NCBI GenBank assembly: GCA_913009285.1
Contig: CAJVYE010000101.1
Span: 1 to 5,147 of the forward strand
Reading direction: 5' to 3'
From: an uncultured Nitrospirota bacterium
Lineage (GTDB): Bacteria > Nitrospinota > Nitrospinia > SZUA-224
Length of the DNA: 5,147 bases
Part shown: one piece after another, positions 1 to 5,084 of the stretch
Layout of the letters: each line of letters begins with the position of its first letter
How positions within the stretch are numbered: the stretch's first letter is position 1
Position numbers and translations under genes: made by a program
Notes under the pieces: generated by a model
Databases searched by the model: none
The model's input: only the letters and a program-made list of their open reading frames with translations
What the model was told of the DNA's origin: nothing

Positions 1-48
1 TCCTTCACTCTGTGGTCCTTTCACCCCTATCTCTTCTTTTCTCCCTTC

Positions 49-76
49 CACCTATCACCTTTCACCTTTGACCTTC
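49..76. repeat. Degenerate 7-bp tandem repeat, pyrimidine-rich
   Basis: Four heptamers follow one another without spacing: CACCTAT, CACCTTT, CACCTTT and GACCTTC. They sit in a pyrimidine-rich stretch covering roughly the first 88 bases, which reads as AAAGGTG units on the other strand. The stretch has no start codon with a ribosome binding site and no open frame that looks coding. Short purine/pyrimidine-skewed heptamer runs like this are usually slippage-prone intergenic repeats. A function cannot be inferred. The repeat may continue to the left of the window. Confidence 0.55.
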
Positions 77-255
77 CTGCCACCTTGTGCGGACAAATAT
101 TCCATATTTAGTATCAAATGAAATAGGCATAAATATATGGTTATTATGATTGAAATATAGGTCTGGAAATTTAAAAATGCAAATTTAAGAGAGGATTAAA
201 AATCAGGATGTATGGTCATTATTTTGGGTTGTGCAGGGCTGGACTCGTCACTTGG
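77..255. other. Non-coding spacer downstream of the DUF4254 gene
   Basis: This stretch is AT-rich and has no convincing gene on either strand. It holds a small inverted repeat (AAATAT at 95-100 and ATATTT at 104-109) and two direct copies of GGTCATT (214-220 and 254-260, the second overlapping the DUF4254 stop). Read on the minus strand, no GC-rich hairpin followed by a U-run is visible, so I cannot place a terminator for the DUF4254 gene. Confidence 0.4.
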
Positions 256-861
256 TCATTTCATTAAATTGTAGATTTTCAACTGATGATATACCTTTAA
301 TTTCTTTTTTCCATTAAATAGATCCTCTGCGAGTTTATCAAGGCATATGCTTAAATCCTTTTTTTGATTTAACATGATATTATATTTTTCCTTGCATTGC
401 ATAATATGCTCCTGTGAAACATTTGTACGCAGTGTATCTTCTTTCATGTGGTAACTCTTTAAAGAGATAATAGATAACCTGTCAATAATGCTTCCAGGAG
501 TCTCAGAATTCATTGGAATTTCATTGGTTACCTTGATATTACATGACCTGATCACATCTAAGATATAGGCATCTATCTCTTCGGCTTTATTATTTCTTCT
601 TTGGTTGGATGCATCTATAGAGCGTTTGATATTGACCAATGATCGATCGGGAAGGTTGGTATTTCTAGATTTATCCTCTTCATGCCACTGAAAACAATTA
701 ATGAGTTGAATTTCAAAGACCAGCCTAAGAAGACCTTCATAATTTGACTTAATCATCTGTACAGCATTGTCCCAGGTTTTTATCATATGCTCCTTTTGAT
801 GCCATTCCTCAATTGTGGCCTCCTGTACTTCAAAAATCTCTTTTGAATGAATAGGGTTCAT
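256..861 (-). CDS. DUF4254 domain-containing protein
   Basis: The product is 201 residues from the ATG at 861 and matches the DUF4254 family pattern almost end to end. Residues 59-66 read WHEEDKSR, which is the usual W-H-x-E-D-x-x-R block. Residues 79-91 carry KRSID followed by NQRRN and then E95-I-D97. Residues 118-139 hold NSETPGS, then DRLSI, then LK..HM, the strongest family signature. YHQLKIYN at 191-198 corresponds to the usual YRQFKMYN tail, but the protein stops three residues later, slightly short of typical members. It has no signal peptide or membrane segment, so it is probably a cytoplasmic, mainly helical protein. The biochemical role of the family is not established; relatives are often found near LPS or glycosyltransferase genes, but no such gene is visible here. 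The ATG at 861 has AGAGG four to five bases upstream. An in-frame ATG at 933 would add 24 residues but has no ribosome binding site and touches the predicted promoter. Confidence 0.82.
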   Translation of the reverse strand: MNPIHSKEIFEVQEATIEEWHQKEHMIKTWDNAVQMIKSNYEGLLRLVFEIQLINCFQWHEEDKSRNTNLPDRSLVNIKRSIDASNQRRNNKAEEIDAYILDVIRSCNIKVTNEIPMNSETPGSIIDRLSIISLKSYHMKEDTLRTNVSQEHIMQCKEKYNIMLNQKKDLSICLDKLAEDLFNGKKKLKVYHQLKIYNLMK

Positions 862-933
862 TGTACCTCTGAAAATACTCCTTGCTCTTTTCTTTAAAAT
901 CGGAAATCGACATTCGGAAATCGTAAATAACAT

Positions 934-962
934 ATGATACTATAATATTCATGTAACTTCAA
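934..962 (-). promoter_or_regulatory. Predicted sigma70-type promoter for the DUF4254 gene
   Basis: Read on the minus strand, TTGAAG (957-962) and TATCAT (934-939) are separated by exactly 17 bases. They match the consensus hexamers at 4/6 and 5/6 positions. Transcription would begin near position 927, inside or just after the ATG at 933. That favours the downstream start at 861 and gives a 5' leader of about 65 bases. This is a motif-based prediction in an AT-rich region, where chance matches are common. Confidence 0.45.
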
Positions 963-985
963 CTAACTTAAAGTGGAGTCAGGTA

Positions 986-1014
986 TTGCAAATTGTATGG
1001 TATTATATTATACT
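986..1014 (+). promoter_or_regulatory. Predicted sigma70-type promoter for the phospholipase C gene
   Basis: TTGCAA (986-991) and TATACT (1009-1014) are separated by 17 bases and match the consensus at 4/6 and 5/6. The expected transcription start is around 1021, only about four bases before the ATG at 1025. This fits the absence of a Shine-Dalgarno sequence and suggests a leaderless or nearly leaderless mRNA. The element lies about 23 bases from the oppositely oriented promoter of the DUF4254 gene, so a regulator bound between them could affect both. Confidence 0.45.
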
Positions 1015-1024
1015 TAATTAAATA

Positions 1025-1900
1025 ATGATGATTATATTTATAACGCTCTTTTTGACATTATTATCCCTCATATTGGTTCCTGAGAATGTGTATGCATGGG
1101 GGACGGGGATTCATATAATGGAGGGATCCTATGTTCTCAATAATCTCCAGTTGATCTTACCGAATATGGCAGATCTGTTGAGATCATTCCCTATGGATTA
1201 TCTTTACGGCTGCATAAGTGCGGATATCTTTATAGGTAAGGGGCAGAGAAGGAGGGATGACCACTGCCATAATTGGTCAGTTGGCCAAAAGATGCTATCC
1301 CTTGCCTCTTCTAATTCAGAGATCGCTTTTTCATATGGTTATCTATCTCACCTGGCAGCGGATATTATCGCACACAACTTTTATATCCCCAATCAGTTAT
1401 ATTCTACATCCTCCACAGGGCGTCTAGGGCATATATATTGGGAACTCAGATCTGATGAATATACAGCAAGGATACACTGGAAATTAGCCAGAGAGGTGAT
1501 TAAGAGACATAATGGGCATAATGATGGAGTCATGCAGGAGGTGATACCCAAAAAGGTAGTATCCTTTAAGGCAAAGAAGAGAATATACTCAAGGGTTATA
1601 AAAATAAATGACCTCATCTTATGGCGCAAGGCAATTGTTGCTATTGCAAAGAATTCACGTTGGGACGTAGGTCGTGATTATATCGAATATCTTAATAACC
1701 TCTCTATCAATCTTATCCTTGATTTACTTCAGAATCCAGAAAGTGCAGTATGTCTGAAATTCGATCCTATCGGTAGTGAGAGCATAAAGGCTGCCAAAAA
1801 GAAAAAGAAGATAAAGAAGATAATATACGGCAGAAGCAGGCCTACGGAAAAATTTTGTGATATTCCAGATGAAATTACAACCCTCTCTCCCAAGAGATAG
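1025..1900 (+). CDS. Exported zinc-dependent phospholipase C family protein
   Basis: This 291-residue protein belongs to the zinc-dependent phospholipase C / S1-P1 nuclease-like fold. A hydrophobic signal peptide covers residues 1-24 and ends in VYA, so cleavage leaves W25 as the mature N-terminus, as in Bacillus cereus PLC where Trp1 is a zinc ligand. Further likely metal ligands follow in family order: H30, D67 (SADIFIGKG), H80 or H82, H109-x3-D113-x3-H117 (in GYLSHLAADIIAH) and H136-x3-E140. With these residues intact, phosphodiester hydrolysis, probably of phospholipids, outside the cytoplasm is plausible, though the substrate is inferred. The C-terminal third is less conserved and has a lysine run (about 255-265). 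The frame is closed by a stop at 1019-1021, so 1025 (or the adjacent ATG at 1028) is the most upstream start. No Shine-Dalgarno is visible, and the signal peptide unusually lacks a basic residue before its hydrophobic core. The gene is divergent from the DUF4254 gene and is followed 24 bases later by a long palindrome. Confidence 0.85.
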   Translation: MMIIFITLFLTLLSLILVPENVYAWGTGIHIMEGSYVLNNLQLILPNMADLLRSFPMDYLYGCISADIFIGKGQRRRDDHCHNWSVGQKMLSLASSNSEIAFSYGYLSHLAADIIAHNFYIPNQLYSTSSTGRLGHIYWELRSDEYTARIHWKLAREVIKRHNGHNDGVMQEVIPKKVVSFKAKKRIYSRVIKINDLILWRKAIVAIAKNSRWDVGRDYIEYLNNLSINLILDLLQNPESAVCLKFDPIGSESIKAAKKKKKIKKIIYGRSRPTEKFCDIPDEITTLSPKR

Positions 1901-1924
1901 ATAATTTCTACCATATTTTGTAAT

Positions 1925-2104
1925 GGGACGGGTCAGAAATAACTTGGCATTTTTTGCGCTCATCTTCAGGCCATCTTTGACCGTTCCTCAATCGTGATCT
2001 CGTCAACGTAGTCCTGGCTACGCCTCCGAGATCGCTCAATCGTCACGGTCAAACCTGACCTAAATCTGAGCGCAAAAAATGCCAAGTTATTTCTGACCCG
2101 TCCC
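1925..2104. mobile_element. 180-bp palindromic element with perfect 38-bp inverted ends (MITE/REP-like)
   Basis: Bases 1925-1962 are the exact reverse complement of 2067-2104 (38 bp, outer end GGGACGGGTCAG). The symmetry continues inward around the same centre (2014/2015): TTTGACCGT at 1976-1984 with ACGGTCAAA at 2045-2053, GATCTCG at 1996-2002 with CGAGATC at 2027-2033, and CGTAG at 2007-2011 with CTACG at 2018-2022. A direct repeat CTCAATCGT occurs at 1987-1995 and 2035-2043. The interior is visibly more GC-rich than the flanks and encodes no protein. This shape fits a miniature inverted-repeat element or a dispersed hairpin mobilised in trans. The outer GGGTCAG-type end resembles sequences I associate with IS200-like/REP transposase repeats, but that is a weak inference. 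No clear target-site duplication is visible. Located just after the phospholipase stop, its hairpin may also affect the 3' end of that mRNA. Confidence 0.72.
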
Positions 2105-2112
2105 TATGGCTT

Positions 2113-2148
2113 TTAAAATTCTCTCCCTGATATATATGAGAATTTTAA
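2113..2148. repeat. 11-bp perfect inverted repeat with 14-base loop
   Basis: TTAAAATTCTC (2113-2123) is the exact reverse complement of GAGAATTTTAA (2138-2148). The stem is AT-rich, and no T-run follows on the plus strand, so it is a poor intrinsic terminator. It lies just upstream of the predicted pcrA promoter and could equally be an operator-like site. No function can be assigned from sequence alone. Confidence 0.45.
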
Positions 2149-2155
2149 TTTGTTA

Positions 2156-2184
2156 TTGACATTAGAATATTAAAATATCATTAT
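2156..2184 (+). promoter_or_regulatory. Predicted promoter for pcrA
   Basis: A perfect TTGACA (-35) lies at 2156-2161, and 17 bases later CATTAT (2179-2184) could serve as a -10 with 4/6 consensus matches. An overlapping alternative, TATAGT (2182-2187), would need 20-bp spacing. Transcription would start near 2191, giving a 5' leader of about 140 bases that contains both repeat clusters described below. Confidence 0.5.
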
Positions 2185-2200
2185 AGTCTTATACTAATAG

Positions 2201-2232
2201 AAGTGTCTAAAATGTCTACAGTGATCTAAAGT
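2201..2232 (-). repeat. Inverted, degenerate copies of the TTTAG-type motif
   Basis: Read on the minus strand, this segment contains ACTTTAGATC, then ACTGTAGAC, then ATTTTAGAC, then ACTT. These are the same kind of unit as the plus-strand array at 2251-2320, in opposite orientation. The first unit (GATCTAAAGT on plus, 2223-2232) pairs perfectly over 10 bp with ACTTTAGATC at 2253-2262 across a 20-base gap. The two clusters can therefore be viewed as a large interrupted inverted repeat in the pcrA leader. Confidence 0.5.
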
Positions 2233-2250
2233 AAAAAGATTATATCCCAT

Positions 2251-2320
2251 TAACTTTAGATCTCTTTAGGCACTTTAGTTCATTTTAGTTCATTTTAGCT
2301 CACTTAAGCTCACTTAAATG
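2251..2320 (+). repeat. 10-bp phased tandem array upstream of pcrA
   Basis: Seven consecutive 10-base blocks can be read: TAACTTTAGA, TCTCTTTAGG, CACTTTAGTT, CATTTTAGTT, CATTTTAGCT, CACTTAAGCT and CACTTAAATG. The middle four or five are clearly related, and the outer ones are degenerate. The period equals about one helical turn, so identical faces of the helix are presented repeatedly. The array ends at the ribosome binding site of pcrA. It could be a cooperative protein-binding site, a curved-DNA or leader-RNA element, or simple slippage expansion. Units differ by one to three substitutions. Confidence 0.68.
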
Positions 2321-2325
2321 GGGGA
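2320..2325 (+). promoter_or_regulatory. Non-canonical ribosome binding site of pcrA
   Basis: GGGGGA lies five bases before the ATG at 2331 and overlaps the last base of the 10-bp array. It departs from GGAGG and would pair with the anti-Shine-Dalgarno partly through G-U. No alternative in-frame start exists between the upstream stop at 2286-2288 and 2331, so the start is fixed. Confidence 0.6.
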
Positions 2326-2330
2326 TCCTT

Positions 2331-4559
2331 ATGAAGTCATCTGTAAAGTTAAACAAACAACAGTTAAAGGCAGTAAGGCATAACGAAGAACCCCTTCTGA
2401 TTCTGGCAGGTGCAGGATCAGGTAAGACTATGGTAATTACCCACCGCGTCGCCCATCTGATTAAAAAAGAGGGTATACCACCCGAAAATATCCTTGCTGT
2501 AACATTCACTAATAAAGCAGCAGGAGAGATGAAAGAAAGAATAGAAAAACTTTTGGGGAAGAGAGGTGTCAATATATGGATCAATACATTCCACTCTGTT
2601 TGTGTAAGGATATTGAGGAAGGATATAGATAAACTTGGTTATTCTAATGACTTTGTTATCTATGATGCTGCTGACCATTTATCACTTATTAAAAATTGTG
2701 CAAATGAGCTAAAGGTCAGTGATGATCTATATACCTATCTCTTTATTTCTCGAAAGATTAGTAATCTCAAGAACAACCTTATTACCCCGGATAAATTTAA
2801 AGAGGATGAGGCACGGGATTTTAATTTTTTGAAAAAGGCCGCTGAGGTCTATTCTCTTTATCAAAAAAAGTTGAAGGAAAATAATGCGCTCGATTTCGAT
2901 GATCTTATTATGAAGACCGTCAATCTCTTTGAGGAGCAACCAGATATCTTGAGACATTATCAGGAACGATTTAGATACATTATGGTGGATGAGTATCAAG
3001 ATACCAACCATGCCCAGTATAAGCTAATCAACCTACTTACGAAGGTCCATCGTAACCTCTGTGTTGTAGGGGATGATGATCAGAGTATATACCAATGGAG
3101 GGGAGCGAATTTGGATAATATCCTTAATTTTGAAAAGGATTATCCTGATACAACTGTGATAAAATTAGAGGAAAACTATCGTTCTACACAGAATATTCTG
3201 GATGCAGCAGGGGCGGTTGTATGTAAGAACATTAGAAGGAAGGAGAAAAAGCTGTGGACAAAAAGGGATGGAGGAAAAAAGATAGTCTATTCCAGGACAT
3301 TGGATGAGAGGGATGAGGCAAAGGTTGTATGCCAGACCATAGAGTCATTGAGATCAGAGAATAACTATACATATAAAGATATAGCCGTATTATATCGAAC
3401 AAATGCCCAGTCGAGGGTTATTGAGGATGCATTTGTAATGAGAAATATCCCTCATCGTATTGTTGGGGGATTGAGGTTTTATGAACGTAAAGAGATAAAA
3501 GATCTCCTTGCCTACCTGAGGGTGCTGGTTAACCAGAATGACTCAATGAGTCTGAAGAGGATCATTAATGTCCCACATAGGGGTATAGGGAAATCTACAA
3601 TAGATAAGATAGACCAATATATCCTTTCTGAATCTAAAGACATGTCCCTCTTCGATGGGATAAAGCGGATAATAAAGACTGATATCCTGTCAGAGAATAT
3701 AAAGAGAAAGTTGAAGATGTTTACCTCGATGTTTGAGAAACTAAGAGGGGGTATAAAGACCAAAACTGTTTCGCAGATCATCAGGGATGTATTGGAGTTT
3801 ACAGGTTATCTTGAAAAACTGAATGAGGAGAAGACTTCTGAATCAGAGGAGAGAGTGGAGAACGTGAAGGAGTTGGTTACAGCCACAGAGGGATTGGAGG
3901 TAGAGACAGGAGAGAAGGGGGTCGAGTGTTTTCTTGATCAGACTGCATTGATCTCTGATGCAGATACACTGAAAGATGACGTTGGTGCAGTTGCTATAAT
4001 GACACTTCATACCTCAAAGGGGCTGGAGTTTTCTTCAGTATTTATCATAGGCATGGAAAACAATATATTCCCACATGCTAAATCTATGGAAGATATATCC
4101 GAGATGGAGGAGGAGAGGCGACTTTGTTATGTGGGAATGACAAGGGCAAAGAATATGTTGTTCCTTTCCAATTCAGAGAAACGACAGATATATGGGATGA
4201 AACAGCATAATCCTCCTTCAATTTTTTTGTATGATATTCCTGATGATCTTTTAGAAAGAAATTTTTCAAAAGGATTAAGGCCTATATATACACCTTCACA
4301 ATATAGGAAGAAGGGTAGATTTCAGTATTCTCACTTTAGGTATGGTTCTTCATTTTATAAAGGATCTATGAGGGATATTAATGCAGATAAGGGTGATAGT
4401 AAGTTTATTAGGGGGGGTAAAGTAGTTCATCCTCAGTTTGGTTTGGGTATCATAATGGCTAAGAATGGTAAAGGAGATGAATTGAAGTTGACTATAGATT
4501 TTAAAGAGGTAGGCCAGAAGAAGTTGGTTGCAAAGTATGTTTCATTGAAGGTAGTTTAG
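2331..4559 (+). CDS. pcrA: ATP-dependent DNA helicase PcrA/UvrD (superfamily 1A)
   Basis: This complete 742-residue protein is a 3'-to-5' DNA helicase/translocase that acts in nucleotide excision repair, removal of RecA and other proteins from DNA, and replication-transcription conflict resolution. All core motifs are intact: Q motif near Q10/Q11, Walker A AGAGSGKT (26-33), Ia AVTFTNKAA (56-64), Ib TFH (86-88), II VDEYQD (219-224), III GDDDQSIYQWRG (247-258), IV ENYRS (281-285), V MTLHTSKGLE (557-566) and VI EERRLCYVGMTRA (594-606). The IFPH..S.ED..EMEEERRL stretch (579-598) looks closer to PcrA than to E. coli UvrD. Residues 641-694 form a Tyr/Arg/Lys-rich linker. Residues 695-742 (GGKVVHPQFGLG onward) match the C-terminal Tudor-like domain that contacts RNA polymerase and UvrB in PcrA/UvrD. 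The length is typical for the family (about 720-740). In Gram-negative annotations the same gene may be named uvrD. It appears to be the first gene of a two-gene unit with the small protein gene downstream. Confidence 0.97.
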   Translation: MKSSVKLNKQQLKAVRHNEEPLLILAGAGSGKTMVITHRVAHLIKKEGIPPENILAVTFTNKAAGEMKERIEKLLGKRGVNIWINTFHSVCVRILRKDIDKLGYSNDFVIYDAADHLSLIKNCANELKVSDDLYTYLFISRKISNLKNNLITPDKFKEDEARDFNFLKKAAEVYSLYQKKLKENNALDFDDLIMKTVNLFEEQPDILRHYQERFRYIMVDEYQDTNHAQYKLINLLTKVHRNLCVVGDDDQSIYQWRGANLDNILNFEKDYPDTTVIKLEENYRSTQNILDAAGAVVCKNIRRKEKKLWTKRDGGKKIVYSRTLDERDEAKVVCQTIESLRSENNYTYKDIAVLYRTNAQSRVIEDAFVMRNIPHRIVGGLRFYERKEIKDLLAYLRVLVNQNDSMSLKRIINVPHRGIGKSTIDKIDQYILSESKDMSLFDGIKRIIKTDILSENIKRKLKMFTSMFEKLRGGIKTKTVSQIIRDVLEFTGYLEKLNEEKTSESEERVENVKELVTATEGLEVETGEKGVECFLDQTALISDADTLKDDVGAVAIMTLHTSKGLEFSSVFIIGMENNIFPHAKSMEDISEMEEERRLCYVGMTRAKNMLFLSNSEKRQIYGMKQHNPPSIFLYDIPDDLLERNFSKGLRPIYTPSQYRKKGRFQYSHFRYGSSFYKGSMRDINADKGDSKFIRGGKVVHPQFGLGIIMAKNGKGDELKLTIDFKEVGQKKLVAKYVSLKVV

Positions 4560-4592
4560 TTCACTTTTCAAAAGAATATAATTTGAAGTTAT

Positions 4593-4597
4593 GGAGG
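4593..4597 (+). promoter_or_regulatory. Ribosome binding site deciding the start of the small lysine-rich gene
   Basis: A consensus GGAGG lies nine bases before the ATG at 4607. It selects this ATG over the in-frame TTG at 4583, which lies upstream of the GGAGG and has no site of its own. Confidence 0.65.
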
Positions 4598-4606
4598 ATC
4601 ATATAT

Positions 4607-4828
4607 ATGGTTACTGTTGAAGATATAAAGCTCAGAATAGATAAACTTAAGGTAAAAGTTAGTGAAGCCCCTAAAAAAAGTGAAAATTCCTTAGCTGATA
4701 AGGAATTTAGATTAATGAAGAAGAAATTAAAGAGATTGCAAAGAAGGTTTAAATTGATCTCAATCAAGGCAAATAAGGGAGAAAAATTGAAGAAGAAGAA
4801 AGAGGGAGAAGGCGAGAGTAAGACGTGA
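4607..4828 (+). CDS. Small lysine-rich helical protein of unknown function
   Basis: The product is 73 residues and I do not recognise its family. It has 25 Lys/Arg against 11 Asp/Glu, for a strongly positive net charge. Two probable amphipathic helices are visible: residues 3-19 (VEDIKLRIDKLKVKV) and 29-50 (LADKEFRLMKKKLKRLQRRF), linked by a short APKKSENS segment. This suggests a helical hairpin or short coiled coil. A Lys/Glu/Gly-rich and presumably disordered tail (56-73) follows. There is no signal peptide or membrane segment. The charge would suit contact with nucleic acid or ribosomes, but that is inference only. The gene starts 47 bases after the pcrA stop on the same strand with a good GGAGG site, so co-transcription with pcrA is likely. 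Low complexity lowers confidence, but the ribosome binding site and clean frame support a real gene. Confidence 0.62.
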   Translation: MVTVEDIKLRIDKLKVKVSEAPKKSENSLADKEFRLMKKKLKRLQRRFKLISIKANKGEKLKKKKEGEGESKT

Positions 4829-4863
4829 TATATGGAGTCTTTTTTTGAAAGTGATCCATATAT
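4828..4863 (+). terminator. Possible weak 3'-end hairpin of the pcrA unit
   Basis: ATATATGGA (4828-4836), which starts on the last base of the stop codon, pairs perfectly with TCCATATAT (4855-4863). The 18-base loop contains a T7 run and a small CTTT/AAAG inner stem. The stem is AT-rich and no strong T-run follows, so this is not a canonical intrinsic terminator. It is the only hairpin between the last gene and the DnaA-box cluster. Confidence 0.3.
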
Positions 4864-4894
4864 TGTATTTAGCATAAAAACAAACACAATATGT

Positions 4895-4924
4895 TGTGGA
4901 TAAATCTGTGGAAATTGTGGATAA
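4895..4924. promoter_or_regulatory. Cluster of DnaA-box-like sites (possible origin or DnaA-binding locus)
   Basis: TGTGGATAA, the exact reverse complement of the consensus DnaA box TTATCCACA, occurs at 4895-4903 and 4916-4924. A degenerate copy, TGTGGAAAT (two mismatches), lies between them at 4907-4915. All three have the same orientation, and the two exact copies are 21 bp apart, about two helical turns. A very AT-rich stretch follows at once. Clusters of oriented boxes next to an AT-rich unwinding region are the hallmark of bacterial replication origins, but dnaA and dnaN are not in view. A DnaA titration or regulatory site is also possible. Confidence 0.55.
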
Positions 4925-4966
4925 TTAACACATAAATGTAGATATTTTTAGATAACAAATCACATA
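4921..4966. other. Very AT-rich segment beside the DnaA-box-like cluster
   Basis: Only 8 of these 46 bases are G or C. Two TAGATA hexamers (4939-4944 and 4949-4954) are spaced by 10 bp. Next to DnaA boxes, such a segment could be a DNA unwinding element. Taken alone it is simply AT-rich intergenic DNA. Confidence 0.35.
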
Positions 4967-4968
4967 GC

Positions 4969-4985
4969 GCGGCATAGCCGCAACC
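4969..4985. repeat. GC-rich mini-hairpin with TAGCCGCAACC, first copy
   Basis: GCGGC (4969-4973) pairs with GCCGC (4977-4981) around a three-base loop. The overlapping 11-mer TAGCCGCAACC (4975-4985) is repeated exactly at 5085-5095. The GC-rich block stands out from the AT-rich surroundings. Confidence 0.5.
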
Positions 4986-5025
4986 AAATATCTAAACAAG
5001 GATTAAAACATTTAAAAACTTTTGT

Positions 5026-5039
5026 AACCGTTCACGGTT
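5026..5039. repeat. Short hairpin AACCG-TTCA-CGGTT
   Basis: A perfect 5-bp stem with a four-base loop lies between the two TAGCCGCAACC copies. It is small and could occur by chance. It is noted because it adds to a run of hairpins in the same 180 bases. Confidence 0.35.
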
Positions 5040-5084
5040 TGAAATTGGAAATTTGACTTTACTGCAAAAACCTCAAAAACAGGG

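Noticed and set aside
862..933. Upstream ATG at 933 as the start of the DUF4254 gene (24 extra residues)
   Set aside because: It has no ribosome binding site, abuts the predicted -10, and the extra residues fall outside the recognisable domain. The ATG at 861 has AGAGG at a suitable distance.
1393..1629. Minus-strand ORF inside the phospholipase gene
   Set aside because: It lies fully within a well-supported gene on the other strand and its translation has no recognisable family features. The same applies to the other antisense frames within pcrA and the small gene.
1724..1963. Minus-strand ORF running from the palindrome into the phospholipase gene, rich in hydrophobic residues
   Set aside because: It is the antisense shadow of the lysine-rich C-terminus (lysine codons read as Phe/Leu on the other strand) and has no supporting start signal.
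1925..2104. Intrinsic transcription terminator for the phospholipase gene
   Set aside because: The stem is far longer than a terminator, contains nested symmetry and is not followed by a T-run. A repeat or mobile element explains it better, although it may still influence the mRNA 3' end.
2251..2320. CRISPR-like array
   Set aside because: The units are 10 bp, adjacent without spacers, and degenerate. CRISPR repeats are longer and separated by unique spacers. No cas gene is present.
4583..4606. TTG start at 4583 for the small lysine-rich gene
   Set aside because: The only good Shine-Dalgarno (GGAGG, 4593-4597) lies downstream of this TTG and is correctly placed for the ATG at 4607.
4591..4620. 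Nine-codon ORF starting at the ATG at 4591 as a leader peptide
   Set aside because: It has no ribosome binding site of its own, its start overlaps the GGAGG of the next gene, and its composition shows no attenuator-like codon run.
4561..4887. Minus-strand ORF of 108 codons opposite the small lysine-rich gene, resembling membrane segments
   Set aside because: The Phe/Leu/Ser-rich translation is what antisense of an A-rich, lysine-coding gene yields. The plus-strand frame has the clear GGAGG site.
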